From contig CAXSBR010000002.1 of NCBI GenBank assembly GCA_964236495.1, positions 276,486-340,485 on the forward strand: a DNA stretch of 64,000 bases, written 5' to 3'. The DNA comes from CAXSBR01 sp964236495. GTDB lineage: Bacteria > Actinomycetota > Actinomycetes > Mycobacteriales > Jatrophihabitantaceae. The position numbers and the translations under genes are program-made. Below, in pieces: positions 1 to 10,246 of this stretch (positions within the stretch are counted from its first letter, which is position 1; every line of letters starts with the position of its first letter). The notes beneath the pieces are model-generated. The model saw only the letters and a program-made list of their open reading frames with translations, was not told the origin of the DNA and ran no database searches.

Positions 1-1274
1 TTGGCCTTGGCGACATTCTGAGTTGCATACTCGCCGCTGTGGTCCTGGTAGCCGGGCTGGCTCGTCACCAAGAGCCGGTTGCCCAGCACGGAGGCCTTCG
101 AGCTGAACTTGCCGACCGTGGCCGACACGAGCGCCTTGCGATCGATGCCCAACGCGATGGCCTGACGCACTGCCTTCTTCGACAGCAGCGGGTCGCGGGT
201 GTTGAAGTCGAGGTGCTCGAAGGACGGGCCGAAGTTGATCGACGTCGTCACGTTCGAGAGCTTCTTGAGGTTGTCGACGAGGTCGAGTTGCGGCTGCGGG
301 TAGGCCATGTTGACCTCACCGTTCTGCAGCGCCTTGACGTTGGTGTCGGAGTCCGAGCCGATGTTGGTGTAGACGATGCGAGCCAGCTTGGGCTTCGAGC
401 CCCAGTACATCGGGTTCGGGACGAGAGTGACCGTCTTGCTGGCCACGTTGATGTTGGAGGGCTTGATCAGCCAGGGACCGTTGGTCGCGCCGACCGGCAC
501 GCCGGCCGCGATCGGCCAGCCCTTGGTGATGGCTGCGCAGGTGGCCGCTGGAGTGCCCTTGTCCATGACGTGCTTGGACAGCAGCGGTGTGCTGCCCGAG
601 GCGCCGGAGAAGAGGCCCTTCCAGTCTGCGAACGGCTGGTTCTTGAGGAAGGTGAACTTCACTTCCTTCTGACCGACAGCGGTAGCTTTCTGGATCTGGT
701 CGGTGCCCACGGTGCCCAGGAGCGAGGCGCAGCCGCCCTTCTTCGGGTCCTGTGACTTCGTGGCCTGGTAGGTGAAGATGTAGTCGTCGGCGGTGATCGG
801 CTTGCCGTCGTCCCACACGGCCTGTGGATTGATCTTGACGTCCACCACCTGCTGCCCCGCGACCACCGATGACGTGGCGGTGCCCTGGTCGGGGTCGGGC
901 ACGTAGGTGATGTTGGGAGCGAAGCGGAACAGGCCGTCGCCCACGCGTCCGGTCATGTCGGCGACCGAGGTGACGTTGCCTGCGGCGATGTAACCGAACA
1001 GGTTTTCCGGGAAGTCGGAGCCCTCGCCGAAGATGAGCGTGCCCTTGCCCGAAGCCTGGTTGTTGGTGTTAGCGGTGCTGCTGCTGCTGCTGGTGGCACC
1101 GGTGGTGGCACTGCTGGTGTCGCTACTGCTGCTGCCGGTGGCGGAACTACCGCTGCTAGCAGTGTTGCTGCTCGATGATCCTGAGCCCTTGGAGCTACTG
1201 CCTGAACATGCCGCGACGCTGAGGAGAAGCGCTGTAGCTCCTCCGATCACCGCCACGCCTTTGTAGGCCTTCAT
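1..1274 (-). CDS. ABC transporter substrate-binding lipoprotein, peptide/nickel (SBP family 5) type, C-terminus cut by window edge
   Basis: About 424 residues are visible, starting at ATG 1274 behind a GGGAGGA ribosome binding site; the family is usually 500-600 residues, so the C-terminal part lies off the left edge. The N-terminus has a lipoprotein signal with a lipobox (SVAAC, Cys23), followed by a long Ser/Thr/Gly-rich linker (about residues 24-75) that tethers the binding domain to the membrane. The body carries family-5 features such as IFGEGSDFPENLF, the WDDGKPITADDYIFT segment (about residue 160) and VRQAIALGIDRKALV. Known role of the family: captures oligopeptides or similar solutes outside the cell and hands them to an ABC permease. 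No permease genes are visible, so the substrate is open. Confidence 0.88.
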   Translation of the reverse strand, partial: MKAYKGVAVIGGATALLLSVAACSGSSSKGSGSSSSNTASSGSSATGSSSSDTSSATTGATSSSSSTANTNNQASGKGTLIFGEGSDFPENLFGYIAAGNVTSVADMTGRVGDGLFRFAPNITYVPDPDQGTATSSVVAGQQVVDVKINPQAVWDDGKPITADDYIFTYQATKSQDPKKGGCASLLGTVGTDQIQKATAVGQKEVKFTFLKNQPFADWKGLFSGASGSTPLLSKHVMDKGTPAATCAAITKGWPIAAGVPVGATNGPWLIKPSNINVASKTVTLVPNPMYWGSKPKLARIVYTNIGSDSDTNVKALQNGEVNMAYPQPQLDLVDNLKKLSNVTTSINFGPSFEHLDFNTRDPLLSKKAVRQAIALGIDRKALVSATVGKFSSKASVLGNRLLVTSQPGYQDHSGEYATQNVAKA

Positions 1275-1515
1275 AAAAGACGTCCTCCCGAAGTGGTCGA
1301 CCCAGAACGGTTCGCTCTGAGACATGTGCAGTCAATGCCAGCGCCATGGTGGCTGGCAAGAACCATGGCTGATCGTGACCCACTGTTTACTACATCGTGG
1401 CTGAGCCGTACCAGGCGCCCCGGTTGAGCGCAGTCGCAGCTACCCGCGGTTCCGCCCGCGTCGGTCGGCGTCGGTCGGCCTTGATCAGCGTCGGTTGAGC
1501 GTCTCTCAGCGGCTG

Positions 1516-2271
1516 TCAGCGTCGGTCGGCCAGGAAGGGATAGCGCGCTCGCACGTCGCCCACCTGCACCGGATCCACCTCAGCGCTGAGCACGGTCTGA
1601 ACGTGAGCAGCCTCGGCCAGGGTGCGACCCAGCGGATCGATGACCGCCGAATCGCCGACGTACTCCACGCCGTCGCCGACACCGACACGGTTGGCGCCGA
1701 TCACGTACGCCTGGTTCTCGATGGCACGCGCGCGCAGCAGCGTCTGCCAGTGCGTGCGACGCGCGGCGGGCCAGTTCGCCACCACGACGTAGCAGTCCGT
1801 GTCGTGCGCCAGCGCCCAGAACTCGTCTGCGAAACGAAGGTCATAGCAGACGAAGATGCTGGTGCGCAGACCGTCGACATCCACGGTGAGCGGCTTGCTG
1901 CCGGCGCGGTAGTGCTGATGCTCGCCGGCGTAGCTGAACGGGTACATCTTGTCGTAGCGCTCGGTGTGCCCGTCCGGCGCGGCCAGCACAGCCACGTTGA
2001 CGGCGCCGCCGTCGTCGCTGTGCTGGGCGATCGAACCCAGCAGCCAAGCATTGTGCATGCGCGCCTTCGCCACGAGCCACTGCTCGGTGGAACCACCGGG
2101 CGCTTCGGCGATCAGCTCCGGGTGCATGGAGAATCCGGTGCCGAACATCTCGGTCAAGACAATCAGCCGGGCTCCTGCGTCCGCCGCGCGAGCGACGAAC
2201 GGTTCGAGGCGTTGCGTCGTCGTGGCGGCGTCCTGCCAGGCGATGTCGTGCTGCACCACGGCAATCTGCAC
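1516..2271 (-). CDS. carbon-nitrogen hydrolase, probable omega-amidase (NIT2/YafV-like)
   Basis: 251 residues from GTG 2271, chosen because AAAGGA lies 8 bases upstream and the protein then begins directly with the conserved first strand (QIAVVQHDIAW); an upstream ATG at 2337 would add 22 unconserved residues. The nitrilase triad is complete: Glu41 (LTEMFGTGF), Lys108 (DKMYPF) and Cys142 (FVCYDLRF). The TEMFGTGFSM segment is typical of YafV/NIT2 omega-amidases, which hydrolyse 2-oxoglutaramate or 2-oxosuccinamate to the keto acid and ammonia. It lies downstream of a glutamine-transaminase-like gene on the same strand, whose alpha-keto amide products would be its substrates. Substrate is inferred from family and neighbourhood. 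Confidence 0.87.
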   Translation of the reverse strand: MQIAVVQHDIAWQDAATTTQRLEPFVARAADAGARLIVLTEMFGTGFSMHPELIAEAPGGSTEQWLVAKARMHNAWLLGSIAQHSDDGGAVNVAVLAAPDGHTERYDKMYPFSYAGEHQHYRAGSKPLTVDVDGLRTSIFVCYDLRFADEFWALAHDTDCYVVVANWPAARRTHWQTLLRARAIENQAYVIGANRVGVGDGVEYVGDSAVIDPLGRTLAEAAHVQTVLSAEVDPVQVGDVRARYPFLADRR

Positions 2272-2399
2272 TTCCGAATCCTTTCTCGGTGCCGCCGGTC
2301 TAGGTGTCTGGTTCCAGGTCGGTCCTCGATCTGGCAACTGTCCGGAGACCCGCTGCTGTGCGACGGTAGCCTTTGGGCGGGCTCAACAGCTACAGGCGG

Positions 2400-3554
<1,155 letters not shown>

Positions 3555-3603
3555 TCGGCGACCCTATCCGCCGACCGTCTTCCAGCCAGTACCGTCTCCG
3601 CAG

Positions 3604-3659
3604 CTTTGTCCCGCTGCGTGCCGTTACCCGGGCCAGGATCGGTACGCAGCGGGACGAAG
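3604..3659. repeat. palindromic repeat, copy A
   Basis: Inverted repeat with 19-base arms (3604-3622 and 3641-3659) and an 18-base loop; left arm CTTTGTCCCGCTGCGTGCC, right arm its near-perfect reverse complement with two differences, both compatible with G-U pairing. It sits in a divergent intergenic region, so it is not a simple terminator. The core GTCCCGCT recurs at 4706-4810 and 46542-46598. Confidence 0.8.
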
Positions 3660-3667
3660 CAGACTGA

Positions 3668-3694
3668 TGTGGACAGTGGGCGAGGTTGTCCACA
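3668..3694. promoter_or_regulatory. inverted pair of DnaA-box-like sequences / perfect 8-base inverted repeat
   Basis: TGTGGACA (3668-3675) and TGTCCACA (3687-3694) are exact reverse complements with an 11-base spacer. 3686-3694 reads TTGTCCACA, the preferred actinobacterial DnaA box, and the left half on the minus strand matches with one change. It lies just upstream of the AbiEi-like gene, so it could equally be that protein's own operator. The function is inferred. Confidence 0.5.
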
Positions 3695-3736
3695 GACCAG
3701 TGCGCAGACGTATCGCGCGCACCGCGGGAGGCAACC

Positions 3737-4705
3737 TTGGACGTTATGCGCTGCCTACCACCTCCGGCGGCTGATCAATTCGGGGCCTTCACGACCGAGC
3801 AGGCTGAACTCGCCGGCTGGACTCGTCAGGCGCTCAGCCGAGCTGCCGTCGCCGGCAGGCTTCAGCGCTTCTCTCGAGGCGTATACGTCCAGCCGGTGGT
3901 CGGCGGCGATCGCGTAGATTCCGCGCGGCGGCGGGCGTGCACGGCAGGCGTCGCGGCCGCCCTTGGGGTCCGGGGCGCAGTGGTGAGCCATCGAAGCGCA
4001 GCTCTGCTTGCGGGGTTGCCCGTCCTGACGATGCCGGTAAGGCCGTGCATCACCATCCGGCCGCCAGGCAACGGCGACACCCTCGCGGCACACCTGCACC
4101 GGGCCCGCCTGCTCGACGACGACGTCGTGACGACCGGTTCGGTGCGCCGGACCCGGCTGAGCCGGGCCATCGTGGACATCGCGCGTGAGCTCGGCGCCGA
4201 GGAGGCGGTGGTAGTGGCCGATGCCGCGCTGTCGCGGTACCTGACCAGCCGTGCGCAGTTGGATCGAGAGCTCGAGAGTCAATCGAACTGGCCACGAATC
4301 GCATCGGCCCATCGAGCAGTGCGTTTATGCAGCGCGCTGTCGGAGTCACCGTTGGAGTCGGTCAGCCGAATCCGCATCGTCGAATCAGGCCTACCCGAGC
4401 CCGAGCTGCAGACCGAGCTCGCGGATGTGCACGGACGATTCGTCGGTCGCGTGGACTTCTACTGGGACCGGTTGGGCGTGGTCGGTGAGGCCGACGGCAT
4501 GGGCAAGTACGTCAGCGCCGATGTATTGCGCGCGGAGAAGGTCCGACAGGAACGGCTGGAGGAGTGTGGTCTCACGGTGGTGCGATGGGGGTGGCGCGAC
4601 CTCGCCGACGGTGTACTGAGACGGCGACTGCTTGCCGCCTTTGCCCGTGCCGGGCGAAGCGCACCAGCCGACCGGCGCTGGCGCCCCAGCGGTTCCGCCG
4701 GCTGA
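3737..4705 (+). CDS. AbiEi-antitoxin-like winged-helix N-terminus plus DUF559-like endonuclease-fold C-terminus
   Basis: About 322 residues. TTG 3737 is preferred because GGGAGG (3726-3731) lies 5 bases upstream; ATG 3746 is in the same frame. The first 50 residues (FGAFTTEQAELAGWTRQALSR, then GRLQRFSRGVYV) match the winged-helix domain of AbiEi-type antitoxins and related 'transcriptional regulator' proteins. The C-terminal 100 residues (GRVDFYWDRLGVVGEADGMGKY, then EECGLTVVRWGWRDL) resemble the Vsr-like DUF559 fold: a D-x(n)-E core followed by a V-R-W strand. No partner toxin gene (AbiEii nucleotidyltransferase) is adjacent. Such orphan genes are common in actinomycetes and their role is unknown. 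Confidence 0.8.
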   Translation: MDVMRCLPPPAADQFGAFTTEQAELAGWTRQALSRAAVAGRLQRFSRGVYVQPVVGGDRVDSARRRACTAGVAAALGVRGAVVSHRSAALLAGLPVLTMPVRPCITIRPPGNGDTLAAHLHRARLLDDDVVTTGSVRRTRLSRAIVDIARELGAEEAVVVADAALSRYLTSRAQLDRELESQSNWPRIASAHRAVRLCSALSESPLESVSRIRIVESGLPEPELQTELADVHGRFVGRVDFYWDRLGVVGEADGMGKYVSADVLRAEKVRQERLEECGLTVVRWGWRDLADGVLRRRLLAAFARAGRSAPADRRWRPSGSAG

Positions 4706-4810
4706 TTGTCCCGCTGAGTTCCGCTTCAGCCTCCAAGGAGGTCCGCCGGCTGCTCATTGTCCCGCTAGGTTCCGTTTTCAGGGTCCAAAGCGGAACCCAG
4801 CGGGACGAAG
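4706..4810. repeat. palindromic repeat, copy B with an extra half copy
   Basis: The complete hairpin has arms 4755-4778 and 4787-4810 (about 24 bases, four differences) and an 8-base loop. A further left arm, GATTGTCCCGCTGAGTTCCG (4704-4723), lies upstream; both left arms follow CCGCCGGCTG, so the left half looks duplicated. The element sits between two convergent genes (3737-4705 and typA), where it could also end transcription from both sides. Confidence 0.75.
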
Positions 4811-4878
4811 CCAACGGGGCCAGCCACTGCGAGCCAACGCCGGCAGCTGGGCCGTCGGGCCCGTCAGGGAAGCAGGCG

Positions 4879-6756
4879 CTAGCTGAGAGTCGCCTTGTGC
4901 CGGTTGTTGCGGGCCCGTGCGCGGTCGGTCTGCAGCAGCGTCACCTTGCGGATCCGCACCGTCGCCGGCGTCACCTCGACGCACTCATCGCCGCGGCAGA
5001 ACTCCAATGCCTGCTCCAGCGACAGTTCCCGGTGCGGGATAAGCGGCACCAGCAGGTCGCCAGAAGACTGGCGCATGTTGGTGAGCTTCTTCTCCTTCGT
5101 CGGGTTGACGTCCATGTCGTCGGCGCGGGAGTTCTCGCCCACGATCATGCCCTCGTACACCTCGATGCCGGGCCCGACGAACATCACGCCGCGCTCCTGC
5201 AGGTTGGCGAGCGCGAAGCCGGTGGTCGGGCCGCGCCGGTCGGCGACCAGCGAACCCGACGGGCGCAACCGCATCTCCCCGGCCCACGGTGCATAGCCGT
5301 CGAAGATATGGTGCAGCAGGCCGGTGCCCCGGGTGTCGGTGAGGAACTCGGTCCGGAAGCCGATCAGCCCGCGGGCGGGTACGACGTACTCCATCCGGAT
5401 CCAGCCGGTGCCGTGGTCCACCATCTGCTCCAGTCGGCCCTTGCGCACGGCAAGCATCTGGATGATCGCGCCCTGATACTCCGAAGGCGAGTCGATCGTC
5501 AGCCGCTCCATCGGTTCGTGCACCTTGCCCTCGACCAGCCGGGTGACCACCTGCGGCTTGCCCACGGTCAGCTCGAAGCCCTCGCGGCGCATGATCTCCA
5601 CCAGGATCGCCAGCTGCAGCTCACCGCGGCCCTGCACCTCCCAGGTGTCGGGCCGTTCAGTGTTGACGACGCGGATGGACACGTTGCCGATCAGCTCGCG
5701 ATCCAGGCGGTCCTTGACCTGGCGCGCGGTGAGCTTCTTGCCGCTCTCGCCGGCCAGCGGCGAGGTGTTGATGCCTACCGTCATCGAGATCGACGGCTCG
5801 TCGATGGTGATCACGGGCAGCGGGCGCGGATCGTCAGGATCGGCCAGAGTCTCGCCGATGGTGATGTCGGGGATGCCGGCGATGGCGATGATGTCGCCGG
5901 GCCCGGCCGACTCTGCCGGCTCGCGGGTGAGCGCCTTGGTCAGCAGCAGCTCAGTGATTCTGACCCGCTCGATGGTGCCGTCGGCGCGGCACCACGCCGC
6001 CTGCTGACCCTTGATGATGGTGCCGTTGTGCACGCGGCACAGCGCCAGCCGACCCAGATAAGGCGAGCTGTCCAGGTTGGTGACGTGCGCCTGCAGCGGC
6101 GCGCCCTCGGTGTAGGACGGCGCCGGGATCGACTCCATGATGGTGTCGAACAGCGGCTCGAGGTTCTCCTCCTGCGGCATCGTGCCGTCCTCGGGACGCT
6201 TGAGCGACGCGCGGCCGGCTTTGCCCGAGGCGTAGACGATCGGGAACTCGATCTGGTGTTCGTCGGCGTCCAGGTCGAGGAACAGCTCGTAGGTCTCGTC
6301 GACGACCTCAGCTATGCGGGCGTCGGGCCGGTCGACCTTGTTGATCACCAGGATGACCGGCAGCGACAGGGCCAGCGCCTTGCGCAGCACGAAACGCGTC
6401 TGCGGCAGCGGCCCTTCCGAGGCATCGACGAGCAACACGACACCGTCCACCATCGACAGCCCGCGCTCCACCTCGCCACCGAAGTCGGCGTGACCGGGCG
6501 TGTCGATGATGTTGATGGTGATCATCTCGCCGGTGGGCCGCTTGTGCTGCACCGCGGTGTTCTTGGCCAGGATGGTGATGCCCTTTTCCCGTTCCAAGTC
6601 CATCGAGTCCATCACCCGGTCGTCCACCTCGCCGGTGTCGGCCTGGTGCGAGGTGAACGCACCGGACTGCCACAGCATCGCGTCGACGAGGGTGGTCTTG
6701 CCGTGGTCCACGTGGGCCACGATGGCGACGTTGCGCAGGTCGTCTCTAGTAGGCAC
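4879..6756 (-). CDS. typA: ribosome-associated translational GTPase TypA/BipA
   Basis: 625 residues from GTG 6756, with GAAGGA 8 bases upstream. G1 is AHVDHGKTTLVDAML (about residues 14-28), G2/G3 are EREKGITILAKN and DTPGHADFGGEVERGL, and G4 is NKVDRPDA. Domain II, EF-G-like domains III/V and the BipA-specific C-terminal domain (TPATVRIRKVTLLQTDRARA) follow. It binds 70S ribosomes and supports ribosome assembly and growth under cold or stress. The DEAD-box helicase gene ends 42 bases upstream on the same strand, so the two are probably one transcript, a sensible pairing of two ribosome-assembly/RNA-remodelling proteins. Confidence 0.97.
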   Translation of the reverse strand: MPTRDDLRNVAIVAHVDHGKTTLVDAMLWQSGAFTSHQADTGEVDDRVMDSMDLEREKGITILAKNTAVQHKRPTGEMITINIIDTPGHADFGGEVERGLSMVDGVVLLVDASEGPLPQTRFVLRKALALSLPVILVINKVDRPDARIAEVVDETYELFLDLDADEHQIEFPIVYASGKAGRASLKRPEDGTMPQEENLEPLFDTIMESIPAPSYTEGAPLQAHVTNLDSSPYLGRLALCRVHNGTIIKGQQAAWCRADGTIERVRITELLLTKALTREPAESAGPGDIIAIAGIPDITIGETLADPDDPRPLPVITIDEPSISMTVGINTSPLAGESGKKLTARQVKDRLDRELIGNVSIRVVNTERPDTWEVQGRGELQLAILVEIMRREGFELTVGKPQVVTRLVEGKVHEPMERLTIDSPSEYQGAIIQMLAVRKGRLEQMVDHGTGWIRMEYVVPARGLIGFRTEFLTDTRGTGLLHHIFDGYAPWAGEMRLRPSGSLVADRRGPTTGFALANLQERGVMFVGPGIEVYEGMIVGENSRADDMDVNPTKEKKLTNMRQSSGDLLVPLIPHRELSLEQALEFCRGDECVEVTPATVRIRKVTLLQTDRARARNNRHKATLS

Positions 6757-6798
6757 TTCTCAAGTCCTTCAATCAGCGGATCGGTACGAGGGGGGCGC

Positions 6799-8457
<1,659 letters not shown>

Positions 8458-8911
8458 TAGCTACCTTGATTCCTTCGAAGGCGGCGCGCCACCCGCAGCG
8501 CCTACCGGCATCCGCACAACCCACACGTGGGCCGGGAGCCGGTGGTCACCGTTCGAGGAACGAGCCCGACGCAAGACGGCGTCGACGATGCAGGCGTTGG
8601 TGCCCGCCGATCGTGGTCCCCAATGCGGCATACCTTCGGCGAACGAACACCGTTCGCGCAGCTCTGAGGACGAGCGATGTGCCCAAGTCTATGTCATCGC
8701 GTCTTCGACGGCACTGTTCGACGGTGTGACGCGCGTCGGGCGGGCGACCGCGGGCGCGGGCGGTGCAAGCACCCGGAAGGTCAGGCCCGGCGGCGCAGGC
8801 GGGATGGCGCGGGCCAGCGCAGGCGGGATGGCGCGCTTCAACCGCCTGGGCGTCACGGCGGGATGGCGCGCTTCAACCGCCTGGGCGTCACGGCGCGCAT
8901 GATCATGGCCT
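8458..8911. other. gene-free divergent intergenic region with inverted and tandem repeats
   Basis: No convincing gene is seen. Two inverted repeats built from the same half site occur: CGTTC-GAG-GAACG (8550-8562) and GCGAACG-AACAC-CGTTCGC (8639-8657). An exact 35-base tandem duplication (8822-8856 and 8857-8891) is preceded by a partial third copy (8798-8821). Several overlapping reading frames cross it but have no ribosome binding site or recognisable domain. Confidence 0.6.
8822..8891. repeat. tandem duplication, 2 x 35 bases
   Basis: Two identical 35-base units, each beginning GGCGGGATGGCGCGCTTCAA, directly abut. The 24 bases before them (8798-8821) repeat the first 14 bases of the unit. 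They lie just upstream of the DUF1906 lipoprotein gene. Confidence 0.85.
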
Positions 8912-10087
8912 GTGCTCTCCGCCATGGAAGATCCGTCAGGACCGACAGCTTGGATGGTGCCCGTGCCTCCCTCTTTGCCGCTCGCCCCAAACCCCGGCCG
9001 CACGGCCGCAAACCCCGGCCGCACGGCCGCGAGCCGCTCCCGCACGGCCGCAAGGCGCTGGCGCTTTGCCGCTCGCCGCCGCTCTGCCGCCTGCCGCCGG
9101 GTCGCGGTGCTGTGCATCGTCCTGGCCGTTGTCGCAACCACGGCGGCGTGTGGCCGGTCCGCCAAGCCGAACCAACCGCGCGACAGGTCGTCGACCGCGG
9201 CCACTGCTTCGGCCACCACCGGTTCGTCGGCGCCTTCAGCCAACGCGACATCTGTCAAGCCGGGCTCGTCATCCACTGCGAGCGAGTCAGCTCCACCGGT
9301 CCATCAGCGCGGACCGACGAAGCCGGCAGTGACGACGCGCGAGGGCATGTGGTGGGGAGTCGACTCGTCAGGCCCGATCACCGCTGCGGCGCTGGACAAT
9401 GTGCGCGACTGGTACCGCGGCGCCCGCCCGCAGTTTTGGGGGCGCTACGTCAGCGGACACTATGCGATCAGCGCGCACGAGCTGGCCTATGCGCGCAGCA
9501 AGGGCATCTATGTCTATCTGCTGGTCAACGACCACAACTGCTCGCAGTGCGACGGAGGCAGGGACGTCTGTGGGCACGACCGCACCGCCGCCCAAGCCCG
9601 CGCCGACGCACTGGCCGCGGTGGCGGCCGCCAAGGCGGTAGGTGTTCCGGCGCGCGCGGTGCTGTTCAAGGACATCGAGCAGATCAGCGGCTGCTCCGGC
9701 GAACCGACGGCCCGCTACCTCGACACCTGGTATCGCACACTGCGCGGCACGGATTTCCGCACCGGCTTCTACGGCAACGCGCATCGACAGAGCTTCGACT
9801 TTCCGCGGGCGTACTGCGCCGTCGTAGCGCGCGACAGCGCATTCCGAGACAACGTCGCCCTCGACATGAACGAGGACGAGCCACAGCTGGGCGCCCCGCG
9901 GGACACCGTCGGTCCTCGCAACGCACCGAAGTTCGCGCCACTACGACCAGATTGCGCCCCCGCCGACGCAGTACAGCTGTGGCAGTACGGCGAGTCGATC
10001 TCGCCCGACAACTACACCGACATCGACCAGGCTCGTCCGGGAATCGAGGGCCTGCTGGCGCCGCAGGGCGGCGTGACCGGCGGCTGA
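8912..10087 (+). CDS. DUF1906 (glycoside-hydrolase-like, Rv2525c type) putative lipoprotein
   Basis: Up to 391 residues; the start is uncertain (ATG 8912, 8924 or 8954, none with a strong ribosome binding site). A hydrophobic stretch ending in ATTAAC (VLAVVATTAAC) looks like a lipobox but is preceded by an unusually long Arg/Pro-rich segment containing the repeated unit PNPGRTAA. The C-terminal 230 residues form a DUF1906 TIM-barrel-like domain: MWWGVDSSGPI, WGRYVSGHYAISAHE, YVYLLVNDHN, the acidic VLFKDIEQISG, TGFYGNAH and VQLWQYGESISPDN. The family relates to lysozyme-like GH25 barrels and is exported in actinobacteria; enzymatic activity is not established. Confidence 0.85.
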   Translation: MLSAMEDPSGPTAWMVPVPPSLPLAPNPGRTAANPGRTAASRSRTAARRWRFAARRRSAACRRVAVLCIVLAVVATTAACGRSAKPNQPRDRSSTAATASATTGSSAPSANATSVKPGSSSTASESAPPVHQRGPTKPAVTTREGMWWGVDSSGPITAAALDNVRDWYRGARPQFWGRYVSGHYAISAHELAYARSKGIYVYLLVNDHNCSQCDGGRDVCGHDRTAAQARADALAAVAAAKAVGVPARAVLFKDIEQISGCSGEPTARYLDTWYRTLRGTDFRTGFYGNAHRQSFDFPRAYCAVVARDSAFRDNVALDMNEDEPQLGAPRDTVGPRNAPKFAPLRPDCAPADAVQLWQYGESISPDNYTDIDQARPGIEGLLAPQGGVTGG

Positions 10088-10246
10088 GTCGTTCCTGCCT
10101 GGTAGCGGTTGCGACCGTCATGCGCCTTGCCTTGACCGCGTGCCTGGTATAGGCGGATTGACGCGCACGCTCAACTGGCACGTCAACGGCGGACGCGCTC
10201 AGTACGCTGGCGAGCGTGACGAATCAGGTGGAAGCGGCGCGTTCGC

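Noticed and set aside
1437..1530. Clustered GTCGGTCGGC repeats after the binding-protein gene
   Set aside because: Short imperfect repeats in GC-rich DNA that partly encode the C-terminus of the amidase; not enough to call a structured element.
8639..8657. Possible LexA (SOS) box
   Set aside because: The actinobacterial LexA site needs CGAAC-N4-GTTCG; the spacing here is 3 or 7 depending on which half sites are paired.
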